This document shows positions 1 to 11,791 of a stretch of DNA of 64,000 bases, one piece after another (position 1 is the first letter of the stretch; each line of letters opens with the position of its first letter). The stretch covers positions 1-64,000 of the forward strand of contig JAHLKI010000030.1 of the NCBI GenBank assembly GCA_025602905.1, given 5' to 3'. The notes under the pieces were generated by a model, which saw nothing but the letters and a program-made list of their open reading frames with translations, ran no database searches and was not told the origin of the DNA. Origin of the DNA: Phlyctochytrium arcticum. Taxonomy: Eukaryota > Chytridiomycota > Chytridiomycetes > Chytridiales > Chytridiaceae. The position numbers were made by a program, and so were the translations under genes.

Positions 1-178
1 AAATGGCCTCGGCAATCGGCCCCAATGAAGAATTGTTTCTCGAAAGTGCGACCAGAGATATTCGAGCCTCGCTGAGGAGCGTAACAACTTTTCGCAGCCG
101 GACGGTGGATGCCGCCTTCTCCGAGGGTGAGCTCGTAACAGACGCCTTCAGTATATCGAGTGCATAATCGAAGTTCAT
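1..178 (-). CDS. N-terminal part of an unrecognised protein (cut by window edge)
   Basis: An open frame on the minus strand starts at an ATG at 178..176 and runs off the window start without a stop, giving about 59 residues beginning MNFDYALDILKASV. The sequence is rich in Ala, Leu, Ser and Val and looks helical. I see no domain I can name. The divergent neighbour begins about 650 bp away, so this ATG has room for its own promoter. It could also be an internal exon whose true start lies elsewhere. Confidence 0.45.
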   Translation of the reverse strand, partial: MNFDYALDILKASVTSSPSEKAASTVRLRKVVTLLSEARISLVALSRNNSSLGPIAEAI

Positions 179-833
179 GTTGACCTGTGTCTCTGCTGCA
201 ACTTTCGCAGTTTCGCCCAGTTTCGCAGGTCAGTGTCTTTGTTCTTTCATCCCCGAGCAGCATCCTCCCCCGCCTTTGTAATCCCTGCCATAGTGTTTGC
301 ACTGGGTGAATGTGAATGAACGAGCAATGGCCGTATTACCAGCAGAATTGGACAAAGAAACATTCCACGGACCTGACACATAAATGCGCTAGGTTTGGCA
401 ATTAGATCATTGTATTGGATTTTAGATGGATAGACTATGTCCCGTTGTGCGTAGCATAAAGACGTTCTAAAAGCTGACGTGTCGCCCGCCAAGGTTCTCC
501 TAGTGGATACATGGAACTTCCTATATACATCCATGAGGTAAGGGATTATTGCGGACATAGATGTCTTGTGAAAAGGGTTGAGTTTGGTTCCATGTCGACT
601 TTCCAGTCCCTCAGATGTGGGTATGTAAGACTGTTTGCTGTGCCCCGGACTTGCATCAATCGGTGTCTAGACCGGTGTTGTCCTTAGCCAATCGAATAAT
701 GTGTGCGACAATCACCGTGATTTGGTGGTGTTGAAAAAAAACAGATTGATTTTCTTCTTTCTATGCAGTCATTTCCAGGATTGCTGTCGTCTGCTTTCTC
801 GTGCAGGTAGCAACCGTCGCCCGACCCCGGCAA
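179..833. other. intergenic stretch, no supported gene
   Basis: About 650 bp between the partial gene and the 3' end of the cwf18-type gene. The short ORFs here, such as the minus-strand one at 247-558, have no recognisable motif and no consistent splice structure. I see only a short A-run near 735. It probably holds the promoter of the leftward partial gene. Confidence 0.5.
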
Positions 834-1285
834 TCAAAACTCCTCCATAGTGGAAGACAACCGTTGCCTGAGCAATGCCGTGATGCAAGTCTGCGTGACA
901 AGATCGAGCGGCTCCATTCGTGTTTCCAAATCTCGCTCCAGATCCCAGTTGACAGATTTTGGGACCAGCTCAGGCAGTTGCTAAATGGTTTAGTTAGACC
1001 CACTGCTCCCTTACACTCGTCCCGTCGTCACAAAGAGACTCACCAGTGTAGTTGATTCTGCTGCCTTGGAGGCCTCGAGTGTCTCCTTGGCTAACTGGGC
1101 AGCTTGTTCCTCGACAGTCTTGTCCGTCAGCGGTTCTATAAACGACCAAAAATGTGGTTGGAGTGCCGTTCTAGATCACGGTAGGGGCCACTTTGCGTAC
1201 CTTCTTGTAAAGTACTTTGAGCATTGTTCCGCAGGGCCCGAAGCCGCTCCTTCCGCTTTCTGGCTTCTTCTTGTAAGTCCGGCAT
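834..1285 (-). CDS. cwf18: cwf18/CCDC12-family pre-mRNA splicing factor
   Basis: Three exons on the minus strand, 1285-1201, 1135-1044 and 980-834, joined in phases 1 and 0, give a 107-residue protein. The start reads MPDLQEEARKRKERLRALR, the basic N-terminal helix typical of CCDC12/Cwf18. The C-terminal exon holds NWDLERDLETRMEPLDLVTQ, matching the family pattern of W-D-L-(K/R)-R-D followed by a heptad-like helix and a closing R-Q-R-L. Cwf18 is a component of the NineTeen-complex/spliceosome in yeast and human. Length matches the short fungal members. Each exon alone is too short to stand out, which makes this gene easy to miss. Family assignment rests on recognised motifs; a role in splicing is inferred from the family. 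Confidence 0.85.
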
Positions 1286-1783
1286 AGCTAATATTCGAGT
1301 GTTGTCCGTGAAAACAACTCTTCAAATGGGAAAATGGTCGAGACCAACGAAATCGAAATGTCGAAATCCCCGAAATGTTGCTTGCTCACGTGATCGTAGG
1401 CCCTTGGGAACCGGCTTGGGAAGAATCCGCAAGCAGGAGGTGTTTTCCAGGAGTTTAGCGGAGTCAACCCTTCAACAACACGAAAGAACGACTGGACGTC
1501 TGGCGCAAGAAAAGAACACAGGTCGAACATACATTCTCTTACGTGTAGCACGCTTCTTCCGTCAAGGTCAGTACAATCTACACCAACTCCACCTTTGCTT
1601 TACACTCTTTGCAGTTTTTGGTGAGGACTGGTTGAGTGTTGCTAGCCGTATATTTGTGACTACGGCGGCTGCAATGTCTGAGTTATCATATGCTATGCAT
1701 ATGCGTCGTGAGTCCTATGACCGTAATTACGTGAACGAGAAATGCTAATCTTGTGGTTCTTATTACAGAAAGCACAAAGCAAC
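1286..1783. promoter_or_regulatory. divergent promoter region with a likely 5' UTR intron
   Basis: About 500 bp separate the cwf18-type start (minus) from the RS-protein start (plus). A GTGAGT donor at 1708, a CTAAT branch-like motif near 1745 and a TTACAG acceptor ending at 1768 look like a 61-nt intron in the 5' leader of the RS-protein gene. If it is spliced, an upstream ATG at 1675 reads out of frame with the main ATG at 1784, so it would be a short upstream ORF. An in-frame upstream ATG within the leader exon is also possible. Confidence 0.4.
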
Positions 1784-3751
1784 ATGTGGGATGGGAACGC
1801 GGCCAACACGGCATATGATCAATCATATTATGGCTATCAGTATGACACCACATCGGCAGATCAAGATGCTCCTCCAGGAGTAGAACCAACTCCTGCATCA
1901 ACACCAGCAGCTGAACAAGGTGATTTTCTCGTCAGCTTAAAGCTCAGATCAAGATCAATGGCTAAAATTGGGCGTTCTCTTTTTCCTAGATGCATCGTGG
2001 TGGGCGCAGCAGGGACAGCTGTATGGTAATCAAACCGCTTCGGAAGACACTAGTCTGACATCTGCAACAACCACAGGAACAGCCGCAGTTGCGGGTGTAG
2101 CTTCTACAGTTCCAGGGGGCGTTACAAATAGCGGGACTGAAGGAGATTGGTCGCAGTACGCTGGGTATGACTACTCAGCCTATGGTGATGGTGGCTACGG
2201 GAGTTATGATCCTAACGCCGCCTACTATACAACCGCTCAGTATGCCGATAGTTATGCACAGTATTATGCAGCCGCTTATGTTCCAGCAGGTATGGTCCAA
2301 GGAGCAGTTAATAGTATAAGCTTGCATTGAAGTAGTAACCCTTCTCCTCTTTTAGCACCGCGTGAAATTGTGAACCCATTTGAAGAGATGCGGCGGAAAC
2401 AGGCAGAAGCTGCCAAACCAGTAGAGAAGAAGGCAGATAAAAGAAAAATCATCGTCATTCGACCACGTCTAGGTTTAAAGGAGAACTCCAAAGGATTAAA
2501 TACCAAAGCGGACACCCCAACCGAGCAGAAATCGGAAACTGTCGCAAGTACTGGCCCCTCTGATACTCCTGATACCCATAAATCAAATGTTGGTCCCCAT
2601 AGTGAGACTGAGCGGGCTCTTGTTGAGCGGAGCAATGAACCTTCGCAGGCAGTGCGAAGTGAACCTGAGGTGGTAGCTAATTCCCATTCGGTAAGTTTAC
2701 TCATTCAAGCTTATACAGTGGTTTTTCTGTGTTAAATTTTGAGCCCCAGGCTAGTAACGAAGCGAACGAGGACAAAGCGGCCACTGACGCCATCAGCAGT
2801 ACTCAGAATAAGGAGAATACTCGATCCGCTACTGCAAATGGAAAATATGTTTCACAACCGCCCGAACCGCGTGATATCAAACAACACCCAAGTAAGCCCA
2901 AATCGCGTGGGGTAAAGTCGCGTTTTCCTGATTTGTTTGATACAGGCCATAGTGCGAACGACGAGGACAATGAGGATGATGATATTTTGTCGGACTCGGA
3001 CGAATTGAAGAGGACGCGTAGATCGACGGAGCAATCTGCGAAGAATATCATTCAATCCAGTGGCTTTCCTTCACTTGGAAATTTGAAAATTGTAGAACCA
3101 CCGAAAGTTCCAGGTGAAATCAACTCTCGAGCAGATTTAGCCGACGCCGTTGCGGCTGCGCAGGCAGCAGCTGCTGCCATCAGTAAAAAAGCAGGAGGGT
3201 ACCGTGGAGGTGGACCGCGCGGACGGGGACGGGAGCGAATGTCGGGCCGAAGGGACCCTGGCCGTCCTGGCCGTCGAACTCTTTCTCCCATCTACCGATC
3301 GCGCTCAAGGTCGCTTCCGCGCTTCCGATCACGCTCCCGCTCGCAGACGCGAACCCGGCGCTCGTCTCGGTCAAGATCTCGTGAACGGCATTCTCGAAGG
3401 AGTCGACCCTCCGAACCGTCAGCCGATGTTGGAGGAGAACGGGGAGTGGAGAGTGAAGGAGCCCAAGAGGAACGAAAAAGTAGCCGTCGTGAATCCCGCG
3501 ACGGTGACCGCAAACGGTCAGAACGCAGTCATCGCAGCAGCTCACATAAACATAGCAGTTCTTCCAGCAAACATCGCTCTAGTCGACACAAGAGCAGTCG
3601 CAGAGACGATAGCGCAGAAGGTCGCAAGGACCGAGATGACCGCGAACATCGCCATAGTAGTAGTTCACGACGCAAGCGGGAATCAGAACGCGCTGATTCC
3701 AGGGATAGTGGAAAGAGATCGCGGCCTACTGAATATCATGATGTTGCCTAG
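1784..3751 (+). CDS. RS-domain (SR-like) protein, probable RNA-processing factor
   Basis: Four exons, 1784-1919, 1990-2289, 2356-2690 and 2750-3751, keep one frame and give 590 residues. The N-terminal 145 residues are rich in Tyr, Gly, Ala and Gln, with runs such as YAGYDYSAYGDGGYGSYD, a low-complexity composition common in RNA-binding proteins. The middle starts with a conserved-looking NPFEEMRRKQAEA helix. The last third has many RS/SR dipeptides (around 3290-3520) followed by His/Ser/Lys/Arg-rich repeats. I see no RRM or zinc finger. RS domains mediate contacts among splicing factors, so an RNA-processing role is likely but inferred. It lies divergent from a spliceosomal gene, which may be chance. 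Confidence 0.75.
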
Positions 3752-3977
3752 TGATGTTGCTTTCGTTTTTATTCGTATGTACTTGCCACCAAAATGTGAT
3801 TGTCATAAAATAATGTCAGAAGTGATCCTTGCCGGCGGTCAACACTTCGGACATGTCTCCCATCGCTGAGCCACGCTTGCTGCAACGTCCAATTCCAACC
3901 TCCGACAATTTGCTGCATTGCACCCTCTGCCTCTCAATCTCAGAGTAATCTTTCATATCATACCTTGAAAACTTACA

Positions 3978-6900
3978 ATGGAGAAGGGGGACCGACCGGA
4001 ACTTAGTCTTGGTATAGTGAACTTAGACCCTTTTGCCCGTAATCAGAACTGACTTTGCTGGATCATGACCTTTAGATCGACCTAGCGAGCAAGGATTTAT
4101 AACATTCTTCAAAGGACTTCCACCTGTAAGTAGACATCCCAAAACCTTCTCATTCAATGCAATCTGATCTAACGGGTTCATTTAGAAACCGGACGAAACC
4201 ATTAGGCTGTTTGAGCGTGGAGTGCGTTTTGACCTTGTTTAGACTTGATGTAAATCACGCTTCTCATCTCTTTGCAAAGGATTATTACAGTGTACATGGC
4301 GATGATGCGCTCTTTGTCGCCCAGACCGTGTACAAGACATCTACAGTCATCAAGTATCTCGGAGGTATTACTCGTCACAGGCATCCAGGCATGAAAAGCA
4401 TTGCTGATCTGGGATGACATAGGCGAGGGACCCAAAGCATTACCAAGTTGCACATTATCAAAGCTGAATACGAATGCGTTCCTGCGCGATCTGTTACTTG
4501 TGCGGTTGTACCGAGTGGAGATTTGGGGCATGGAAGGACGACAATGGCGGATCGTAAAACATGTATGATTTACACCAAGGAGTAGTCCTCTACAGTCTGA
4601 TCTCTGACGGTTGTCTAGGCTTCTCCAGGAAACTTGGTCAGTGTGGAGGATATGCTATTTACCAGTAATGAGGTCTCGTCGTCGCCGGTGGTGCTGGCAC
4701 TGAAAGTCATGATGAAGGCTGATCAACAAGTATGAAACCATTCGCTTCAATCCTGGCATGTACTCAATCTGTATCTTTATCTTCAGCTGGTGGGAGTGGC
4801 GTATACTGATGCTACGACAATGCGCACGATCGGAGTTTCCGAGTTTACCGACAATGACACGTATTCCAATCTTGAGGTTGCGCTATAGAGTCGTACAGAT
4901 GTACGATCCCAATACTGATGATCTTCTTGCTGTAGTCATTGCTGGTGCAACTCAGTGTAAAAGAATGCGTAATACCGACAGAGCTTCAGAACTTTGAGCT
5001 GAAACGTATAGAAGAAGTCTTAGAGCGATGTGGGGTCGTTGTCACACAGGTGAAGAAAGGTACGTATGCGAAAGAAGCAGATTTACGCGTGTGATGTTGC
5101 TGACAGTACCTATAGGCGACTTTCAGTTGAAAGATATAGAGCAGGATCTCAATCGCCTTTTGGATGAAGAAGTTCCTCTTTTATCATTGCGTATGTTATA
5201 CTAAAAAGCTGCTAAAGTAAACCCGATTGACCTGACGACTTGTAGCTGAGTACGAATTGAAGACCGCCATGTGCTGTGTCGCAAGTCTCATCAAGTACCT
5301 TGGGGTTTGTGACTTCACCACGTTGTTGAGTTGGATGACGAGTACTCACTATGTGATTCATCCAGCTACTCACGGATGAAAGCAACTTTCACCAATATAC
5401 CCTCACCAATTACGATTTTTCTCACTACATGCGGTTGGATGCTGCTGCTGTCCGCGCTTTAAATCTTTTCCCGGGCCCTCAAGATGGATCAAACAAGAGT
5501 ATGAGTCTCTATGGACTGCTAAACAAGTGCAAGACGGCACAAGGTGCACGTCTTATGGCCCAGTGGTTGAAGCAACCTTCAATGAGCTTGCCAGATATTC
5601 GTAAGTGCTGCAATATCCGATCCGAATACTTTCGCCTAAATCTGATCTTTAGAAACGCGCCATGACATTGTCGAAGCAATGGTGAACGATAACGATCTCC
5701 GGCAAAGTCTTCAGGTCAGTTATATTTGCCTTTATTTTTTTTGCCCTTGAACTGAAATGATTCAACAGGATGAACATTTGAAAAACTTTCCAGATCTTCA
5801 TCGCCTCGCGAAACGATTCCAAAAAGGAAATGCGCAGCTGCAAGATGTCGTTCGCGTTTACCAAGTTGTGATTCGCTTACCCGCCTGGAAGGAAGCATTG
5901 GACGCGTATCAAGGAGAATTCGCAACCCTGATAAATGAAACATACAGTCAAAAGTTGGAGGAACATACTGCGCATCTGGCAAAGCTCCAAGAGTTGGTGG
6001 AGACTACAATTGATCTTGACGCCGTTGAGCACCACGAATTCCAAATCAAAGCCGATTACGACCCCGAATTGCAACGTAAGTCATCGACATGGTGTATTGA
6101 TGCAAAACCGATCTGACGGGAGTTGATGGATCTGCAGAAATGAAGGAGAAAATGCTGGAGATTTCCGCGCAATTTGAGCCAGAGGCCATCAGGGTCGCCA
6201 ATGATTTGGGGCTAGAGTACGAAAAGAAACTCAAGTTTGAGAAAAACGCCCAGTATGGGTACATCATGCGACTGACTCGGAAGGTACGAAGGCAAAGTTT
6301 TCACCTGATCATTTACACTGGATAACACTTGCTATTGATTAGGATGCGACAGTACTTCGTGGGCAGCGGGAATACATTGAACTTGCTACGCGCAAGGATG
6401 GTGTCTACTTTACAACAAGCGTCATGCGGCAGCTTAACAATGAGCACTCTGAGCTATCGACGCGATATGCTCAGGTTCAGTCGAGTTTGGTCAAGGACGT
6501 GATTGAAATCACATGTAAGTGTAGTGCTGCAATGTTCCCATTACCTGTATATGATGAGTAACGTCATTCTTCCTAGCATCGTACTTTCCCGTTCTGGAAC
6601 AGCTGAACCAGCTCGTTGCGCATTTGGATGTTCTTGTCAGGTTTGTAGACTATCGCGACTACTAACATCCGTCTCGTTATACTGACGTTGACTACTACAT
6701 TAGCTTTGCGCATGTCTCGATGCATGCGCCAGAACCGTACGTTCGACCAAAGTTGACACAACGAGGTATAGGATACAGCATCAGTCCGATGGCTTATTGC
6801 TGACGCGTTACACACCAGGCGAAGGTGGTGTGAAACTTACTGGGGCACGACACCCATGCTTGGAAATGCAAGACATTGCCTTTATTGACAATGACGTGGA

Positions 6901-7983
6901 AATGGAAAGAGGTATAGTAATGTTTCTTACACGCGCGCCAAGCATTTTCTGAACTCTACGATATAAACAGAAAAGAGCTCGTTCCAAATTATCACGGGCC
7001 CAAACATGGGCGGAAAGAGTACCTACATCCGACAGGTATGGATCGAGCAAGACATTGAAACACAACAATTCGCGACATGCTCACCGTTTATATAGATTGG
7101 CATGATTGCGCTGATGGCGCAAGCTGGTTGTTTTGTGCCTTGTCGGGATGCCCAACTCTGCGTGTTTGATTCCATTCTGGCACGTGTGGGTGCCGGCGAC
7201 AGCACCCTGAAAGGAGTTTCGACATTCATGGCGGAAATGCTGGAGACTGCGGCAATTCTACGTGTGAGTTCTTTTTTACGGCTTTGGCTATTTGTCCTGC
7301 AGGTGCATTTCTAACCTAGCTTATCAATATTGTAGTCTGCAACGAAGAATTCGCTTATCATTATTGACGAGCTGGGTCGAGGGACAAGTACTTATGATGG
7401 ATTCGGTTTGGCATGGGCCATTTCAGAGTATGTCTGCGCGTGTCTTCTTCATTTCCATCACCTTTTTACTCATCATACTCTCTTCCGCCCGCTTAGATAC
7501 ATTGCCACAAAGATTGGGAGCTTCACACTGTTTGCCACTCATTTCCACGAGTTGACAGTTCTGGCCGATCGCGTTCCGGCCGTGACCAATCTCCACGTTG
7601 CAGCGCTGCGCAAAGACCGGGGCATTACACTTTTATACAAAGTCCGTCCGGGTCCATGCGACCAGAGTTTTGGGATTCACGTCGCTGAACTGGCCAACTT
7701 TCCCGAAAAAGTAGTCAACATGGCCAAGCGCAAAGCTGCCGAGCTGGAAGACTTTTCGGCACCCGCAGAATCGACAACGGTATCCCACGAACGACCATGG
7801 AAAAGCTCTAAAACAGATATCGAGAAGGGAAACGAGTTGATTGAGCAATTTTTGAGTGAGGTGGCATCATGTTCGGAACTGGAAGGCGAAGGTTCTGCAA
7901 AGATATTGGAAAGTGTTAAGGAGCGGTATAAGGAGAAATTTGCGCAGAGCGCATTTGTACAGGAAGTTCTTGTAGATCTATAG
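3978..7983 (+). CDS. MSH2: DNA mismatch repair ATPase MSH2
   Basis: I could chain 22 exons in phase: 3978-4011, 4076-4125, 4186-4221, 4280-4364, 4423-4562, 4619-4729, 4787-4876, 4936-5059, 5116-5190, 5246-5304, 5366-5600, 5653-5714, 5769-6075, 6138-6283, 6343-6514, 6577-6640, 6704-6765, 6819-6911, 6971-7035, 7096-7263, 7336-7427, 7497-7983. The product is 918 residues, close to the usual 930-960. The N terminus has the MSH2 pattern [12 protein letters not shown] then [14 protein letters not shown], and lacks the Phe-X-Glu mismatch wedge of MSH6, as expected. Walker [10 protein letters not shown] lies near residue 660 and Walker [15 protein letters not shown] near 737, followed by the FATHFHE switch. 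MSH2 pairs with MSH3 or MSH6 in the nucleus to recognise mispairs and loops. No disrupting mutation seen. Confidence 0.97.
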
Positions 7984-8267
7984 TGTTTGCATAGTTTCTA
8001 ATTGATATCCACTACCATCAGATGTGTTTCACAAGTGTGCTTGACGAATAGCGTGATCGATGGGATTCTGAGGGGAAAAGAACTACGTATTTAAGTGAAA
8101 GACGCTCACGCCAATAGACATGAGCATCGTACTATGTATGATACAATTAATCTGCCGACAAAAGAAAGTATGGTATCAGCAAAGGGCAAAAGGTAAGTAT
8201 GCTACGTGGAGAAGGGGGGAAAAGTGTCCGACAGCAAAAGCGCGGAGCAAATTTACAAATATAATGA

Positions 8268-8877
8268 TCAATTAACCATTACACTTTTTACAAAGGGATA
8301 GTGGTGTGGATGGGAGGGGGGAGGGGTTTGGGCTTGCTGTGCTTGTGAGATTGGGGGTGGGGTTTGAGCTTGCGAGCGGTTGAATGTAGGTGATCGTGTG
8401 CGATTACCATTCTTGAAAAAGAGTGGTATTTCGACCATGTCTGATTCGAGGGCCGCCTTGTTTTCCCATACTGTGACTACCTGCCCGAAATCACCAATCT
8501 TGTAACTGACGCAATGTGGGTCGATCCAGAGCACAAGTTCTGAAGGAAAGTTCAAGTCTGTGATAGTGGAATGAGTTAAAGGTCTCAATCGTTGCGCGGT
8601 AGCGTGGCAGTGGCATACCTTCAACAAGGACATCCGCGGTGGTGAGAGCATCATCAATCGTATTATCCACAGAACCACTGAAGATACAGATGGCTCGAAA
8701 GGCATTGCCGATAAATGGTCGTTGCGGGTCCCAATGTCCCTTGAATTTTTCAATCAGCCTCTGCGTCAAAGCCTGTTCGAATATTGACATTCGCTCGGCG
8801 TTGGCAGAACCCTGACCCGTCTTGCTCTGCAGGAACTTGGCAAGAAAAGTGGCTGCCGTCCTCACTTCTGTATACAT
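8268..8877 (-). CDS. BTG/TOB-family antiproliferative protein
   Basis: Two exons, 8877-8619 and 8557-8268, joined in phase 1 across a 61-nt intron, give 182 residues. The start MYTEVRTAATFLAKFLQ matches the TOB/BTG opening. Box A is seen as the helix ending EKFKGHWDPQRPFIGNAFR, and box B as PSELVLWIDPHCVSYKIGD, both diagnostic of the family. The tail is Pro/Gln-rich with repeated TPPP and QAQ units. In animals BTG/TOB proteins bind the CAF1/CCR4 deadenylase through this domain; the same contact is likely here but is inferred. I chose the ATG at 8877 because family members start about three residues before the conserved Glu. A further in-frame ATG lies 63 bp upstream. Confidence 0.9.
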
Positions 8878-9234
8878 AGGAAGTGTGGCCAGGCTATGGT
8901 GAGAATAAATGGGAAGCTGAGCTGATGTTCTTGATGGCAAGTTGTTCCTTGCGATAGAGGTTGGTGGGTTTCGGCAGTGTGCTGATTTTGGTCCTTTGTG
9001 ACCAGATCACTTTGCAGCTGTTGGTCCTCAAGTACGTCAAAGTAGAGTAGCACTAGCTATACACTCCTAAATGCCTTTCAAGTTAGCCTGGGTGGTCTGC
9101 AGGTAGCTTGCTATACGGCGCCTTACCCACAGGTGGTTGGTGGTGCAGGGTCGACTGGATACTTGTAACTTGCGTGAGTTTAGTCCGCTCGTCAAATCTG
9201 CGGGTGTGGAAAGGGGTGACAGTTGGGTGTATTG
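8878..9234. other. divergent upstream region, 5' end of next gene unresolved
   Basis: About 360 bp between the BTG/TOB start and the open frame of the next plus-strand gene. It must hold a first exon or leader of that gene because the frame downstream lacks an ATG before its conserved part. A consensus GTGAGT donor lies near 9173 and several AG acceptors follow, but no combination I tried gave an ATG exon in the right phase. Confidence 0.4.
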
Positions 9235-9790
9235 ATGAGGCGGCAAACCGAGAAAGAATGTCGTAAAAAAAGGCAGCTGCACCACCAGCAGCATTGCCTC
9301 GGACGACTCTACTCTCCTCAGTGTCAGCAACCAACGCAAAAACGTCTCGTTCCGCGAATACGTGACTGTCGCCTACACTTGGAGCCCCTCCGAATACGAC
9401 CGCTCATCTACTACCGTCGCCCCGCTCACAAAGAATGATCTCATTGAGCTGTTGCTGTGTCGCGCTGAAATGCAGCAACACACCCGGGAACTCTTGAAAC
9501 TCCGCAAAATCGCCCAGGAACAGGAACGTCGCTACAAGCGCCAGCAGGAACTGGCCGCTCTCCTCGCATACCAACAACAGTATTCCCCTTCCAACACTAC
9601 CCCATCTCCTGCTGCTACTGCTAATCCCTGGTTCCCCCCTTACGATCTCAACAATGACTCGTTGCAATTCCAACAAGACTCGCTCGCTTACTACTACCAT
9701 CAACAGCAACAGCAACAGCAACTACAAAACTCATTCTACTACGGTGCCGCCAACCAACACCACTACATCCCTCAACCCATCTACTACTAG
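9235..9790 (+). CDS. small fungal protein with an RVxF-like PP1-docking motif (5' end incomplete)
   Basis: The frame is open from 9235 to a TAG at 9788-9790. Its N-terminal part reads TTSSIASDDSTLLSVSNQ then RKNVSFREYVTVAYTWSPSE and YDRS. The KNVSF core fits the RVxF consensus for protein phosphatase 1 binding, and VSF followed by a TVxYTWSPxEYDR tail is a layout I recall from fungal proteins of unknown function. A basic coiled helix (about 35 residues) and a Gln/Tyr/Asn-rich tail with a CAG/CAA run at about 9700-9725 follow. There is no in-frame ATG before the conserved part, so a spliced 5' exon is expected. PP1 binding is inference from the motif only. Confidence 0.6.
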
Positions 9791-11791
9791 AGCCTTTCCT
9801 CAAGGCACTGGGGAATCCTCAGTCAAACCGCCAAATAGATTGTACAGTTTATATATATTATATCTTCTTTGTCGGAAACCATCTCAAGTCAAACCACCCA
9901 CCTTCAACCTCAACCATCAAGCCACATACTCTTTTCACCCCCGCCTCGCTATACTTAGTTCAAGACCTTTCAAATTTTTCCATCTTCGCGAAATCACCCA
10001 TTCGTATATACAAGCACGTTCAACCACCACCAACCACTAGAACTTTCATTGTTACTTATTTTTTTCTCTCTTTTTCGACGCTCATTACAAGTACCCAACA
10101 AACCACCCGCTCTCTCTCCAACTGTTCAAAACCCCCCCAGAGCGTTTTTATGATTTGTAGATATACTTTTTCTCTCTCCCTCTTTTTTTGGTCGAAGTCT
10201 CCCTCTCTCTCTCCCCATTTTTCTTTCCTTGTCTCTTCTTCTTTTTTTGTACATATATACTATATATAATGACATACTCCCCAAGAATATCGTTTTTGCT
10301 GCGTTACTGGCTGTATTATAAAGAATGGGAGTAGTATCCTCCCTTCCCCACTACTATGTCCATCATCCACGATACCCGTGATATATACCCTTCCCGTTCC
10401 GACCTTGGGGGTCTTGGAGCTTGTCGGTTGGAGGTATGGTTTTAAGTGTGTGAGAACAGGTGTGGGTATCATTGCGAGGAAATAAGGTTTTTATTCCCAC
10501 GCGTGGTTGGAGTGAGATCTCTTTTCGGGAAGACCGGATCTTTATACATGAACCTGAAAATTCCGTTGCTTACTTTTCTTATCCCCAAACTATATGTTTG
10601 TTGTTCGAAGCGGCGATGTGGATATTTCTTCAAGAGAGCGAATATACAGAGATCGTTCCCTGGTCCATTGTTCAGTAGTCGCGGAAAAGACATACAAACT
10701 CTTTCTTTGTTCGTTGGGTGCGGGCGGGGGCTTCCACACCGCATTGGAAACAAGATTTTACTGACAATCTTTATTATCTGCCCGTATAATTCCCACCACG
10801 ACCTAAAAATCATTGCAAGTGCATTCAAGTCGAAAGCACCTGCTGTTTTGCCCCATCGTTTAGTCCGTGAATCATTTGCTATTTGCCCTGAATCAACACC
10901 ACCAACCCGACCCAAAGTGAGGTGTTTTTTCCTGTGTGTTTTGGGTATGGTCACGCACTCCCAAACCAGTTTGGTTGTTGCAAGACATGTCGTTACAGTC
11001 TACCGAAGATTCCGTAAAAAACGCCTGGCCAGGGAGGGAGCTCGGCGGTATACCACACCGACAATTTGATTTTTTGCATTTTGGTTGAAGGCGTCCCACC
11101 AGCATATATCCATTTCGGCACAAGTTCTTTGGTCACCCTTCATGACATACAAACCTCCAGTGTATATAATTCTTTCTGGCAATGCAATAGAAAGAGCTTT
11201 GATGTGACAGCATTTGGAACAAACATGTTAGCATGAACTTCCTGTTTTTACTATATAATGACAATCCATCAGCAGCATATTGTGTGTTAGTGCCAAAAAA
11301 AAATCGTTTGTAAATCTTGAAAGTGGAGTGTCATGGGCAATTCCTCTGGATTGCATGGTGGGGTTTTTTTGGGTTTTGTGGGAGTGGAGTATTTCAAATG
11401 GAGGGGTAAGTGAGTTTTATTATTATTCCCACGCTTTGGGATACGTTCCATCTAATCATAACATTTCTTGGGTAAGATGTTGCTTTTTTTTCCGTACCAT
11501 AGTCTCTGATCATGTTTTTTTGGTTTTTCCTCTGAACACCATACACTCACATCCTCCCTCCTTCAACTTGTTCTGGCGTCAATCTTAGTAATGACCCAAA
11601 AAATTCCTAGAAACATGTTATTTGCTTCCATCACCGACGGAATCCCAATGTGTGTATCAGGACAGAGAAAGCCCCCCAACAAACTGTTTAGGCACAGAAA
11701 CGACATGTTAAAAAACAGAAACGCATGAAACAAAAAAAACAGACAATGCAAAAAAAGACAATGCAATACAAAAATCAAAAATAATAGTCCC
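9791..11791. other. 2 kb without a convincing gene; long 3' UTRs likely
   Basis: Two convergent genes flank this stretch. 10040-10260 is strongly pyrimidine-rich (TC and T runs) and 11270-11790 has many T- and A-runs, both typical of untranslated or spacer DNA. The longest frames (plus 10446-11069, minus 10469-10954) overlap each other on opposite strands, lack a domain and have no clear start or intron pattern. I see nothing that must be coding. Confidence 0.5.

Noticed and set aside
3150..3869. 239-residue plus-strand ORF inside the RS gene
   Set aside because: Shifted-frame shadow of the Arg/Ser-rich exon; the RS frame is supported by three in-phase introns.
10446..11069. 207-residue plus-strand ORF
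   Set aside because: Overlaps a 161-residue minus-strand ORF, has no motif and an odd composition rich in Arg, Phe and Cys. It lies in T- and C-rich DNA, so chance openness is likely.
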